Below are positions 16,767 to 25,594 of a stretch of DNA of 64,000 nt, one piece after another; the stretch's first letter is position 1; each line of letters begins with the position of its first letter. Both the position numbers and the translations under genes were made by a program. The stretch is from Olsenella intestinalis (lineage in GTDB: Bacteria > Actinomycetota > Coriobacteriia > Coriobacteriales > Atopobiaceae), in NCBI RefSeq assembly GCF_023276655.1, contig NZ_JALGRK010000001.1:1135501-1199500 (forward strand), read 5' to 3'. Below the pieces are notes generated by a model. It made no database searches. It saw only the letters and a list, made by a program, of their open reading frames with translations, and was not told the DNA's origin.

Positions 16767-19700
16767 ATGTCTGTTCTGAGGAAGTTCGCACTAGCTTTGG
16801 TCATGTTCTGCTTCGCCGTCGCCGGCGTTGCGACGCCTGCGGCGGCGATCGTGCGTCCCAGCGACGCGGCCGCCATGCATCGCCTGTACAACCCCTACAC
16901 GGGCGAGCACTTCTACACGGCGAGCGTCTACGAGCGCGACGCGACCGTCGCCGCCGGCTGGAGCTACGAGGGCATCGGGTGGTATGCGCCCAAGAACGAG
17001 GGCGCAGAAGTGTACCGCCTGTACAATGCCTACGTCGGCGACCACCACTACACGCTGTCCGCCGGGGAGCGCGACGCGCTTGTGGGAGTGGGCTGGAACT
17101 TTGAGGGCGTGGGCTGGCTGAGCGACGCCAACGAGGAGGTTCCCGTCTGGCGCCAGTACAACCCGTACGCCCTGACGGGCGCCCACAACTTCTCGACGTC
17201 CAAGAGTGAGCACCTCAGCCTTTGCATGCTGGGCTGGCGTGGCGAGGGGATTGCCTGGTACGGGGCGGTTCCCGAGGAGGTGCCCGTGAGGGACATCGTG
17301 GCCGACATCTCGGGCGTCACGCTGCCCTGCGGGACCGTCTTCGACGCGTCCCCGCACATCCACATAACCCCGGAGGACCACAACGACGACATCACGTGGT
17401 CGAGCGCGGACCCGGCCGTGGCCACCGTTGACAACATGGGTCGCATCACGGCGGTGGGCGAGGGCGAGACCACCGTGGTGGTGCGCTCGTCGTCCGGCAA
17501 GGAGGCGACCATCCACGTCTACGTGCCGCGCGAGGGGTCCGCCGTCGCGTCCGGCCCCGACGAGGGCGCGCCCGCCCACTGGGCGAGCGTCTGGTCGTGC
17601 CATGGGGTGATCACGAGCTCGCGGGCGAGGGAGCTCATGGGGGAGGGCGATGGCTCTTCTCGGCGCCTCTATGGCCCCGAGGTTCTCAACGTGCGCGCGA
17701 GCGTGGACGGCCGGGGGCTTGCGTTGGACTCGGATCGCCTGGAGGACAGCCTGACGGAGGGGCAGATCGCGGCCATCTCCGCGGGCACGCAGGGCACCTA
17801 CTCGCTGACGCTTTCGGCTCGCTCGGAGGCGGGCGTGCGGGCGAGCTTCGAGACGACCGTCACCATCGTGCCGGACGGCACCGTCATCGCCCGCGACAAC
17901 GACGACGACCCGCGCCACAGCGCGGCGATTTTCGCGCACAAGCCCGCCGAGGCGTACCGGACGAGAGACGAGCTGGGACGCGACCGGCTTCTTGCGGACA
18001 TGGGCGCGCGCCTGTGGGTCGACGGAGAAGAGCGGGGTGACCTCTCCGCGCTCTCCCTTGACGACGGCGGCATCGCCGCCACGTCGGCCGAGGGCGGCGT
18101 GGGCTTCTTCGAGGTCGCGCTCTCCTATGGCGACGACAACGTGAGCGCGCAGGCGAAGGTGTGGGCCGACCTCGACGGAGAGGCCACGATCCGGATGGTC
18201 GCCGCCTCCTCCACGGCCGGCGTCGCCGGCGGCACGGTCGAGCCCGTCGTCACGCACCTGCCGAGCAGGCTCGCCACCGACGCCGAGTTCTCCGCGACGG
18301 TCACCTCGGCGCAGCTGGGCTACACCTTCGAGGGGTGGTACGAGGGCGAGGTCGCGAGCGGGTCGCGTCCCACGGGCCGCATGGTGTCGAGCGAGCAGAC
18401 CTTCCGCCCGACGGTCGAGAGCGGCTACTGGCCGGCGGAGGGCGTCTACACCGCCTACTTCAGGGCCAACACGGACACGCCCTACTCGGTCACCCGCTAT
18501 GTGCAAAAGCTCAACGCCGCCGGGACCGACGTCATGGGCACCGAGCACAACCTGGACAACTTCGAGCGCTATGTGGACGAGGACGACGATGCGTCCTGGG
18601 AGGGCACCACCGGCGAGCTCACGAGCGCCGACGTGGGAGGCATCGAGGGCTTCGTGGTCACGCCGTTCGAGCAGAAGACGATCGCGGGCGACGGCTCCAC
18701 GAACATCGAGGTCTACTACGAGCGCGAGTCCCTCACGCCGGCGCTTCTGCCCAACGGAAAGAGCGCGACGGTGCCCCAGGCCAACCCGACCGTCTACGGC
18801 GCCCTCGTGCCCAACCCGGGCAATCCCTCCGCCGTCGCGGGATATGACTTCACCGCATGGAGCCAGGACGAGTCGGGTGCCGACGTGTTCGCGTTCGGCA
18901 GCGACACCATGCCCGCCGACGGCCTGACGCTCTACGCGGACTGGCGCCCCAAGCAGTTCGTGGCCAACCTCGACGACAACGGCGGAACGGGCGGGCAGCA
19001 GACCTGCGACCTGGTGTATGGCGAGCGCCCGCAGAACGTCGCGGTGCCCACGCGCGAGCACTTCGTGTTCTGCGGGTACTGGGCGGGCGTGGTCGAGGGC
19101 GACGCCGAGCTCGACGTTCAGTACGTCGCGCGTGACGGCAGTTGGCTCCAGGACTTCACGGGCGATGAGAACCTGTACCTCACGGCGCTCTGGGCGACCG
19201 ACGGCACGACCCCCTATACGGTCAACCACTGGACGCAGCGCCTGAACGCGGAGGGCGCCGACGTCGCCGGAAGCGAGCGCACGCCGGACAACTACGAACT
19301 CGTCGCGTCCGACACGCAGACGCTGCGAGGCGACGCGGGCAGCATGACGGCCGCCGAGTTCAAATCCTACGAGGGCTTCCGCGGCCACGCCTTCGCGCAG
19401 GTCCCGATCGCCGAGGACGGCTCGAGCGTGGTGGACATCTACTACGACCGCATCCCGTACGCGCTCGACCTCCAGGCAAACGGCCACGGTACGGCGCCGT
19501 CCGCGCGAACGGTCCCCTATGGCGCGCGCATAGTCGACCCGGGTCCCCCGACCGAGGTCACGGGCTTTGTCTTCTCGGGATGGTGCCTCGACCGCGAGGA
19601 CGGAGAGCCCGTGGACTTCGCGACGCTCTCGATGCCCGTCGGCGGCCTCACCCTGTGGGCCAAGTGGGACGCGGCGGCCATCACGCGGTGGGAGACCATC

Positions 19701-22700
19701 GGCCAGATGATGGAGGAGGGGACGAAGCCCGTCCACGACGGCGCGGAGGTGACCCTGCCCGAGAAGCCCACCTACCAGGCCGGCTCCTGGCACGTGAGCG
19801 GTCCCGAGCAGCTTGCCTGGGTCTGCTATGCGGCGAACCACGGCCTGCTCCCGGCGGGCACCACGACCGACGTGATGCTTACCGGCGACTGCGACATGAC
19901 GGGCGAGGCCTATGGCGGGACCAGCGACGAGCCCCTGCTCTGGACCCCCATGGCCAGCTTTGCCGGCACCTTTGACGGGGACGGCAGGACCATATCGAGG
20001 CTGCGCGTGTCCGAGGACGGTGCCGCGGCGCTCATAGCGACAACGACCGGTCCCACCACCATAAAGGACCTTGCCGCGAGCGACTGGACGGTCGAGTCCG
20101 CGGCCGCTGACGCCGCCGCCCTCGTCGCCCATGCGGGCGGCGACCTCGAGGTCACGGGCGTCACGGCCACCAACCTGGGCGTCTTTGGCGCAGGGTCGGT
20201 CGGCGGCCTGGTGGCCGACGCCGCGGGGACCGCGTGCCGCATCTCCGACGCCAACCTCAAAGGCGTCACGGCCTCGGGCGCGCGTGCCGGGGGCCTGGTG
20301 GGGCACACGTCAGAGGGTTGCGCGCTGGAGTGCGACGGGTGCGCTCTTCTCGACTGCGAAATCGATGCCGAGGCGGCTCCCTGCGGCGGCGTCTGCGGCC
20401 ATGCGCAGGGCCGCGTCGACCTCAGGCTCGTGGGCGTCCAGCAGGGCGTGGTGAGCGCCTTTGGCTCCTGCGAGGACGGTCACGGGCGCGTGGGCGGCCT
20501 GATCGGCCACGCGGAGGCGCCCGTCACCATCGACAACGCCTACGCCACCTGCGAGATCAACGCCACGGACGATGCCGCCGGCCTGGTGCTGGCCGACGAC
20601 GGGGTCCGCGTGGACGTCGCGCACGCCTACTTTGCCGGCGCCGTCACGGACTTCGCGACCTCGTGGGCCATCGCCTCGGGCGACGCCCGCTATGACGTGT
20701 GCTACTACGACGCGGACCTGCTTCCCACGTGCATGGACGCCTCCGACGAAGGCCTCACGGCGTACGCGACCGAGCAGATGTGCCGCCCCAGCACCGCGTT
20801 CTACCTCAACGGGTCTGCCTTTGGCAGCCCCTGGACGCAGGTGAACGCGCAGAACGCGGGCTATCCCGTGTTCGGCAAGCTGTCCGACGGCTCGCCCTAC
20901 ACGGTCAGGCTCGACTGCGTGCGCTCGAACGCGGGGGAGGCGGGCACGGACTCCCAGCGCGTCTGGTACGGCAGGCTGGCCGAGAAGATCGTGCCGCCTC
21001 AGCTGGACGGCTATACCTTCGAGGGGTACTACTCCGACTACGGCGGAAGGGGAACCAGGTACATCGACGAGAACGGCGACTGGCTCGTCCCCTGGGACAG
21101 GCCCGAGGGCGCGACCCTGCACGCCAACTGGAAGGGCAACACCATCGACTACGTCTTCCCCTACTCGTGGGCGAAGAGCTTGCCCCAGAAGACGCTCTTC
21201 GACCAGGGCTGGACGTTCTACAACACCGACGAGGCGAAGGCGCTTCCCTCCGAGGCCGAGGTGGGCGTCACGCCAGGTGCCAGGCTCGTGGGGTGGCGCA
21301 TCGACAACGAGGGCGAGGTCCTCACCGAGCTGCCCGCGGGGCACAATGGTGGGGTGCGCCTGTACGCCTACTACGTCATGGGACCCGCCCAGACCTGGGG
21401 GCAGACCTACTTCCCCATGCGCGATCGCATTGACGGCTATCCCGAGCTCCCCACCTACGACGCGGCCTCGGGAAGGTGGAACGTGTCCACGAACCTCGAG
21501 CTCGCCTACGTCGTGGGTGCCGTTAACAACGGCCAGATCCCGCGCGGCCGCACCACGAACATGCTCATGACCGCCGACATCGACCTCACGGGCTCCGAGA
21601 CCTACGCGAGCTCCCAGGGCGAGGTGACCCTGGGCGGCAGCTCGGGCAGCCCCCTGCTGTGGACGCCGTGCAACAACTACTCCGGCGAGTTCTCCGGCCT
21701 CGGTGCCGACGCCGCGGGGCAGGAGGTCGTGCACCGGCTCACCACGCTCAAGATCAGCAACGTCTTCAGCTCCACCTCCGGCGGCGTCCGCCATGGCGAG
21801 GGCTACTACTCCACCGGAAACGCCACTGGCATATTCAAGCGCCTGGTGAACGCCAACGTCCACGACCTTATCATCCAGGAGCCGAATGTCTATGCCCAGA
21901 ACACCAAGAAGGCGGGACGCACGACGTTCTCGACCACGGCGACGCTGGCCGGCATCGCCGAGGGCTCCACGCGCATCAACCGCGTGGGCATCGAGGGCGG
22001 CTCGGTCTACATCGACCATCGCAAGTCGGTGCACAACGAGCGCGTCGCCGGCATGGTGGGCACGCTGCGCGGCAGGGCGTCCATGGAGGACGTGTACGTT
22101 CGCGGCACCAACGTGAGCACGCACGCGACCAACCACAACTGGCGCTACCAGAGCTCGACGGCCGCCGGCATCTGCGTGGCGTCGCAGGCGGGCGCGCGGG
22201 TGAGCAACGCCTACTTCCAGGGGGTCGCGCGCGCGGTCACCTCGAACGTGCGCCAGAACCGGTGCGGCGCGGTGCTCGCCACCACGGCGCTCTCGGGCAA
22301 GAGCATCAACAACTCCGGGGCCACGGTCGAGAACTGCTTCGTGGACACCTCGAGCTCGTTCAAGGGCAGCCGCGCCGACGGGGCCTGCGCGCGCGTGGCG
22401 CCCGCCGACCTCAAGAACAAGACGCAGGCCTATGTCCTCAACGGAAGCGAACTGTTTGCGGACTGGTCGACCACGCCCTGGTCGCGCGACACGGCCGTCG
22501 AGGGTGCGGCCAACGCGGGGTATCCCACCTTCGGCAGGCTCCTCGACGAGTCGCCCTACACCATCACGCTTGACAGCGCGGGCGCGGACGCGGGGCTGGA
22601 GGGTACGCGGCAGCAGGAGGTCTACTTCCTGCAGCGGCCGTCCAACATCGAGGTGCCGAAGCGCTCGGGGTACGTGTTCGCGGGCTACTGGAGCGGTGCG

Positions 22701-24620
22701 GGCGGCACGGGCAAGATGTACGTGGACAGTTACGGCGCCTGGGTCGACGACTGGCGCGAGCTGGAGCCCAGGGTCCTCCACGTCAAGTGGGTGAAGATCG
22801 ACAACTGGGGCTCGGTCGGCAAGGCTGTCTATGACGCAGACTCCTCCATTGGCGCGGGAGACCCGCCGGCCTTTGACGCCGAAGCCGGCGGTTGGCAGGT
22901 GACGACGCCCGAGCAGCTGGCCTACGTCGCCTACATCAACACGAACAACAAGATCCCCGAAGGCACGGGAAGGACATTTGCCATCTGCGCCGACCTTGAC
23001 ATGCAGGGGCTGCGCTGGGGTGCTAGCGAGACGCAGGCGCTCGCGTGGGTGCCGATGGGCAACTTCAGCGGTGCCATCGAGGGCAATGACCATGTGATCT
23101 CGCACCTGCGAATGCCAAGCGGAAACAAGATCGGGTTCATTGGCATAGCACGCGGAGTCACGACCATGAGCAACCTCACGTTTGCCGACTCCTCCGCCTC
23201 CGGCGGAGACCGCGTCGCCATCGTCGTCGGACTCTTCCAGGCCTCGACGACGTTCACCAACGTCCACGTTCGCAACAGCACGGTCTATGGCTCCAGTGAC
23301 GGCGTGGGCGCCATCAGCGGCGGGACCATGAGTGGAGGAGCTTACTGCTTCTACCAGTGTTCGGTCCAAGGAGGCTCGGTGCGGGGATCGGCTAGGTACT
23401 ACACCGGCGGCTTCTTCGGAACGCTGTATAGCAGCTCCAGGCCCTACTTCGTGGCGGAAAACTGCTTCATCACCGCGTCGGTCGACGGGCGGAGCAAGGG
23501 CGGTTTCCTGGGAACGCAGTACCCAGACGGCAGGAAGTACAATGCTGGAGCCACAAGGGTCTCAAACTCCTATAACGCCGGACCCATCAACGGAAACATC
23601 ATCACCCCCCTTGGCAGTGTCAGCAACTGCTTCTATGACAACTCCAAGTGCTTCGGCTCAAACAACGGCGCGGGCGGCCGCTCGACCGAGGTGATGAAGT
23701 CCAAGGTCATGGCCTTCAAGCTCAATGGCAACAAGCTCGGTGGACCCTGGACGCAGGACGACTCCATCAATGACGGATACCCCTACTACGGCGAGCTGAC
23801 CGACTATCCCAAGCTCACCGCGACGCTCGACAACGGCGAGGGTGCGACGCCCGCCACCTCCACGGTGGAGGTCCCCTACACCCAGGTGCCCGACCCGCTC
23901 ACCGACCTTCCGACCAAGGAACACGCCGAGTTCGACGGTTACTACAGCGCTCCCGGGGGAGGCGGAGACTGCTACGTGGATGCCACCGGCACCTGGCAGC
24001 GACCCTGGAACTTCGAGACGGACACGAAGCTTTACGCCAAGTGGGCACCCCTGGCCACCTACACGGTGCGCCACTGGCAGCAGAAGGTGAACGCCGACGC
24101 CACGGCCGTCGCCGGCACCGACCGCACCGTCACGGAACCGGTCGCGGAGGGCGAGCAGCCCACGTGCACCGACTACGCGCTTGCGCTGTCACAGACCCTC
24201 GAGGGCCGCGTCGGCGGGCAGACGTCCGCCGAGGCGCAGGACTATCCTGGCTTCGTGGCGCCCACCATCACGCAGACGGAGGTCCTCTCGGACGGAAGCG
24301 TCACGCTTGACGTGTTCTACGACCGTGCGACCTATACGCTGACGCTTGACGACCAGGGTGGCTCAGGTGGCCAGGGGACGGCGACGCTCACCTATGGTGT
24401 CAGGCCGCCATCCACCTATTCTGTGCCGGTGCGCGCGTCCGTTGACCCCTTGCTCAGCTACGAGTTCGCCGGCTACCATGCTGCACCCGGTCGCGAGGGC
24501 GACCAACTTATCGGGCCGACGGGCGCGGTCGTCTCCGGCAGCGTTCTTGCCGTGCCCTGGACCTCGACCCAGCCGTTGGTCGTCTACGCGGGCTGGATCG
24601 AGCATAGGACCGAGCCGTAG
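16767..24620 (+). CDS. Giant secreted repeat protein 1 (N-terminal DUF5648, Big_2, InlB and GLUG repeats)
   Basis: A 2617-aa secreted protein. The signal peptide starts MSVLRKFALALVMF and ends near ATPAAA. A three-unit DUF5648 module follows (about residues 37-165; units carry RLYNPYTGEHFYTAS, RLYNAYVGDHHYTLS and QYNPYALTGAHNFSTS). A Big_2 Ig-like domain is at about 177-253. InlB/MucBP-type blocks with 'Y-T-V-x-H-W-x-Q-x-L-N-A' lie near 566, 814 and 2430. Three long GLUG-like beta-helix blocks start near 1005, 1560 and 2035, each opening with a W-x-V-S-x-x-x-x-L-A-Y-V segment. It ends in an InlB repeat with no LPXTG, SLH or membrane anchor. Probably an adhesin or wall protein (inference). ATG 16767 is chosen from the promoter position and signal peptide; its ribosome site is weak. 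Confidence 0.85.
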   Translation: MSVLRKFALALVMFCFAVAGVATPAAAIVRPSDAAAMHRLYNPYTGEHFYTASVYERDATVAAGWSYEGIGWYAPKNEGAEVYRLYNAYVGDHHYTLSAGERDALVGVGWNFEGVGWLSDANEEVPVWRQYNPYALTGAHNFSTSKSEHLSLCMLGWRGEGIAWYGAVPEEVPVRDIVADISGVTLPCGTVFDASPHIHITPEDHNDDITWSSADPAVATVDNMGRITAVGEGETTVVVRSSSGKEATIHVYVPREGSAVASGPDEGAPAHWASVWSCHGVITSSRARELMGEGDGSSRRLYGPEVLNVRASVDGRGLALDSDRLEDSLTEGQIAAISAGTQGTYSLTLSARSEAGVRASFETTVTIVPDGTVIARDNDDDPRHSAAIFAHKPAEAYRTRDELGRDRLLADMGARLWVDGEERGDLSALSLDDGGIAATSAEGGVGFFEVALSYGDDNVSAQAKVWADLDGEATIRMVAASSTAGVAGGTVEPVVTHLPSRLATDAEFSATVTSAQLGYTFEGWYEGEVASGSRPTGRMVSSEQTFRPTVESGYWPAEGVYTAYFRANTDTPYSVTRYVQKLNAAGTDVMGTEHNLDNFERYVDEDDDASWEGTTGELTSADVGGIEGFVVTPFEQKTIAGDGSTNIEVYYERESLTPALLPNGKSATVPQANPTVYGALVPNPGNPSAVAGYDFTAWSQDESGADVFAFGSDTMPADGLTLYADWRPKQFVANLDDNGGTGGQQTCDLVYGERPQNVAVPTREHFVFCGYWAGVVEGDAELDVQYVARDGSWLQDFTGDENLYLTALWATDGTTPYTVNHWTQRLNAEGADVAGSERTPDNYELVASDTQTLRGDAGSMTAAEFKSYEGFRGHAFAQVPIAEDGSSVVDIYYDRIPYALDLQANGHGTAPSARTVPYGARIVDPGPPTEVTGFVFSGWCLDREDGEPVDFATLSMPVGGLTLWAKWDAAAITRWETIGQMMEEGTKPVHDGAEVTLPEKPTYQAGSWHVSGPEQLAWVCYAANHGLLPAGTTTDVMLTGDCDMTGEAYGGTSDEPLLWTPMASFAGTFDGDGRTISRLRVSEDGAAALIATTTGPTTIKDLAASDWTVESAAADAAALVAHAGGDLEVTGVTATNLGVFGAGSVGGLVADAAGTACRISDANLKGVTASGARAGGLVGHTSEGCALECDGCALLDCEIDAEAAPCGGVCGHAQGRVDLRLVGVQQGVVSAFGSCEDGHGRVGGLIGHAEAPVTIDNAYATCEINATDDAAGLVLADDGVRVDVAHAYFAGAVTDFATSWAIASGDARYDVCYYDADLLPTCMDASDEGLTAYATEQMCRPSTAFYLNGSAFGSPWTQVNAQNAGYPVFGKLSDGSPYTVRLDCVRSNAGEAGTDSQRVWYGRLAEKIVPPQLDGYTFEGYYSDYGGRGTRYIDENGDWLVPWDRPEGATLHANWKGNTIDYVFPYSWAKSLPQKTLFDQGWTFYNTDEAKALPSEAEVGVTPGARLVGWRIDNEGEVLTELPAGHNGGVRLYAYYVMGPAQTWGQTYFPMRDRIDGYPELPTYDAASGRWNVSTNLELAYVVGAVNNGQIPRGRTTNMLMTADIDLTGSETYASSQGEVTLGGSSGSPLLWTPCNNYSGEFSGLGADAAGQEVVHRLTTLKISNVFSSTSGGVRHGEGYYSTGNATGIFKRLVNANVHDLIIQEPNVYAQNTKKAGRTTFSTTATLAGIAEGSTRINRVGIEGGSVYIDHRKSVHNERVAGMVGTLRGRASMEDVYVRGTNVSTHATNHNWRYQSSTAAGICVASQAGARVSNAYFQGVARAVTSNVRQNRCGAVLATTALSGKSINNSGATVENCFVDTSSSFKGSRADGACARVAPADLKNKTQAYVLNGSELFADWSTTPWSRDTAVEGAANAGYPTFGRLLDESPYTITLDSAGADAGLEGTRQQEVYFLQRPSNIEVPKRSGYVFAGYWSGAGGTGKMYVDSYGAWVDDWRELEPRVLHVKWVKIDNWGSVGKAVYDADSSIGAGDPPAFDAEAGGWQVTTPEQLAYVAYINTNNKIPEGTGRTFAICADLDMQGLRWGASETQALAWVPMGNFSGAIEGNDHVISHLRMPSGNKIGFIGIARGVTTMSNLTFADSSASGGDRVAIVVGLFQASTTFTNVHVRNSTVYGSSDGVGAISGGTMSGGAYCFYQCSVQGGSVRGSARYYTGGFFGTLYSSSRPYFVAENCFITASVDGRSKGGFLGTQYPDGRKYNAGATRVSNSYNAGPINGNIITPLGSVSNCFYDNSKCFGSNNGAGGRSTEVMKSKVMAFKLNGNKLGGPWTQDDSINDGYPYYGELTDYPKLTATLDNGEGATPATSTVEVPYTQVPDPLTDLPTKEHAEFDGYYSAPGGGGDCYVDATGTWQRPWNFETDTKLYAKWAPLATYTVRHWQQKVNADATAVAGTDRTVTEPVAEGEQPTCTDYALALSQTLEGRVGGQTSAEAQDYPGFVAPTITQTEVLSDGSVTLDVFYDRATYTLTLDDQGGSGGQGTATLTYGVRPPSTYSVPVRASVDPLLSYEFAGYHAAPGREGDQLIGPTGAVVSGSVLAVPWTSTQPLVVYAGWIEHRTEP

Positions 24621-24629
24621 TATGCACTG

Positions 24630-24665
24630 GCCCATGGGACGGGGCTCGCCGTCCCATGGGCTTCG
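24630..24665 (+). terminator. Candidate terminator after giant gene 1
   Basis: The perfect inverted repeat GCCCATGGGACGG / CCGTCCCATGGGC has a six-base loop and is followed by TTCGCCTT. The T tract is poor. The rest of the gap to 24927 is non-coding and becomes AT-rich near the argR start. Confidence 0.45.
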
Positions 24666-24854
24666 CCTTGGGCTCATGTGCGGGCGCGTCATCGAAACGG
24701 TCACGGCCCTGCTAGCCCATCGCCCGGCCTGCCCTGATTGGAAGTGATTGGATTCCGATGGACAGCGCAGGGCTTCTAAATTGATCGGAAGCGGAGCCAC
24801 CGCCTGCGTGAAGACGGGGCGTTCTCGCTTGACATGCGTCAATATCTCTCGTAG

Positions 24855-24894
24855 TTTGAATCATACGTGCGAAAATAGACGTACTGATATTCAT
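24855..24894 (+). promoter_or_regulatory. Possible ARG-box operator before the ArgR-type gene
   Basis: TTTGAATCAT (24855-24864) and TGATATTCAT (24885-24894) resemble ARG-box half-sites (consensus built on TGAAT...ATTCA) in an AT-rich stretch upstream of the repressor gene. Autoregulation is typical of argR. The spacing is not canonical. Confidence 0.25.
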
Positions 24895-24927
24895 TTTTTG
24901 TTTAGCTAGTCCACTGGAGGCGGCCCT

Positions 24928-25365
24928 ATGGTCAAGAGGCGCAACAATAGGCAGGATGCGATTCGAGACATCGTTCGCGGCAAGTCGATCCACACCCAGC
25001 GCGCCCTCGTCGATGAGCTTCAGGCCATCGGCTTCAACTGCACCCAGGCCACCGTCTCGCGCGACATCGCCGACATGGGCCTGCGCAAGCTCGCCGAGGG
25101 CATCTACGTCCTGGCCGAGGACCTCCACCTCCAGCGCATGGTCTCCGAGTTCGTCGGCACCGTCTCCAGGGCCGACAACCTCGTCATCATCAAGTCGCAG
25201 CCCGGCACCGCCCCCGGCGTCGCCGCCGCCGTCGACGCCGCCGCCCTGCCCGAGGTCATGGGCTCGGTCGCCGGCAACGACACCGTGCTCGTCGTCTCCG
25301 GCAGCACCGAGGCCGCCGAGGATCTCGTCCACCTCGTCAACAAGCTTCGCGACACGCGCAACTAG
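24928..25365 (+). CDS. argR: Arginine repressor (ArgR)
   Basis: A 145-aa member of the ArgR/AhrC family, a hexameric arginine-sensing repressor of arginine biosynthesis and, in some bacteria, activator of catabolism. Residues 1-65 form the winged helix with the recognition segment TQATVSRDIADMGL (39-52). Residues 75-145 form the oligomerisation and arginine-binding domain with GTAPGVAAAVDAA and GSVAGNDTVLVV; the adjacent Asp pair often seen at the arginine site is only partly present. GGAGG lies seven bases before the ATG. No arginine genes are in the window, so it acts elsewhere. The AT-rich upstream region may carry its own operator. Confidence 0.88.
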   Translation: MVKRRNNRQDAIRDIVRGKSIHTQRALVDELQAIGFNCTQATVSRDIADMGLRKLAEGIYVLAEDLHLQRMVSEFVGTVSRADNLVIIKSQPGTAPGVAAAVDAAALPEVMGSVAGNDTVLVVSGSTEAAEDLVHLVNKLRDTRN

Positions 25366-25413
25366 GCTCCAACCCGCACTGGGGTACCGTCCCCCGTGCG
25401 GCCATTACCTTGG

Positions 25414-25443
25414 AAGCGGTCCCTGTGGGACCGCTTTTCTTTT
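25414..25443 (+). terminator. Rho-independent terminator of argR
   Basis: AAGCGGTCCC pairs with GGGACCGCTT around a three-base loop, followed by TTCTTTT. Confidence 0.88.
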
Positions 25444-25532
25444 GGCTGCCTTCGCGCCACCCGAGGGCCGTCCGGGCAATGCCCTGCCTGATTGACGTCC
25501 GTCGGCAGGGGAGGGCCCCGAGCCCTCGACGG

Positions 25533-25571
25533 CCACAAGAAAGGCGCCCCATCCAATCGGACGGGGCGCCT
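25533..25571 (-). terminator. Rho-independent terminator of the class A PBP gene
   Basis: On the minus strand AGGCGCCCC and GGGGCGCCT enclose a 12-base loop and are followed by TTCTTG, just beyond the stop codon at 25595. Confidence 0.7.
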
Positions 25572-25594
25572 CGGTGCTCGCTCTGTGCGACGGC

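Noticed and set aside
20310-23369. Open frame of 1019 codons on the minus strand opposite giant gene 1
   Set aside because: Same shadow pattern: biased composition, no recognisable domain, and the opposite strand encodes GLUG and InlB repeats.
24580-24620. Sortase signal at the end of giant protein 1
   Set aside because: The C-terminus ends VVYAGWIEHRTEP with no LPXTG, hydrophobic stretch or basic tail; giants 2 and 3 likewise end in the DUF5648 module.
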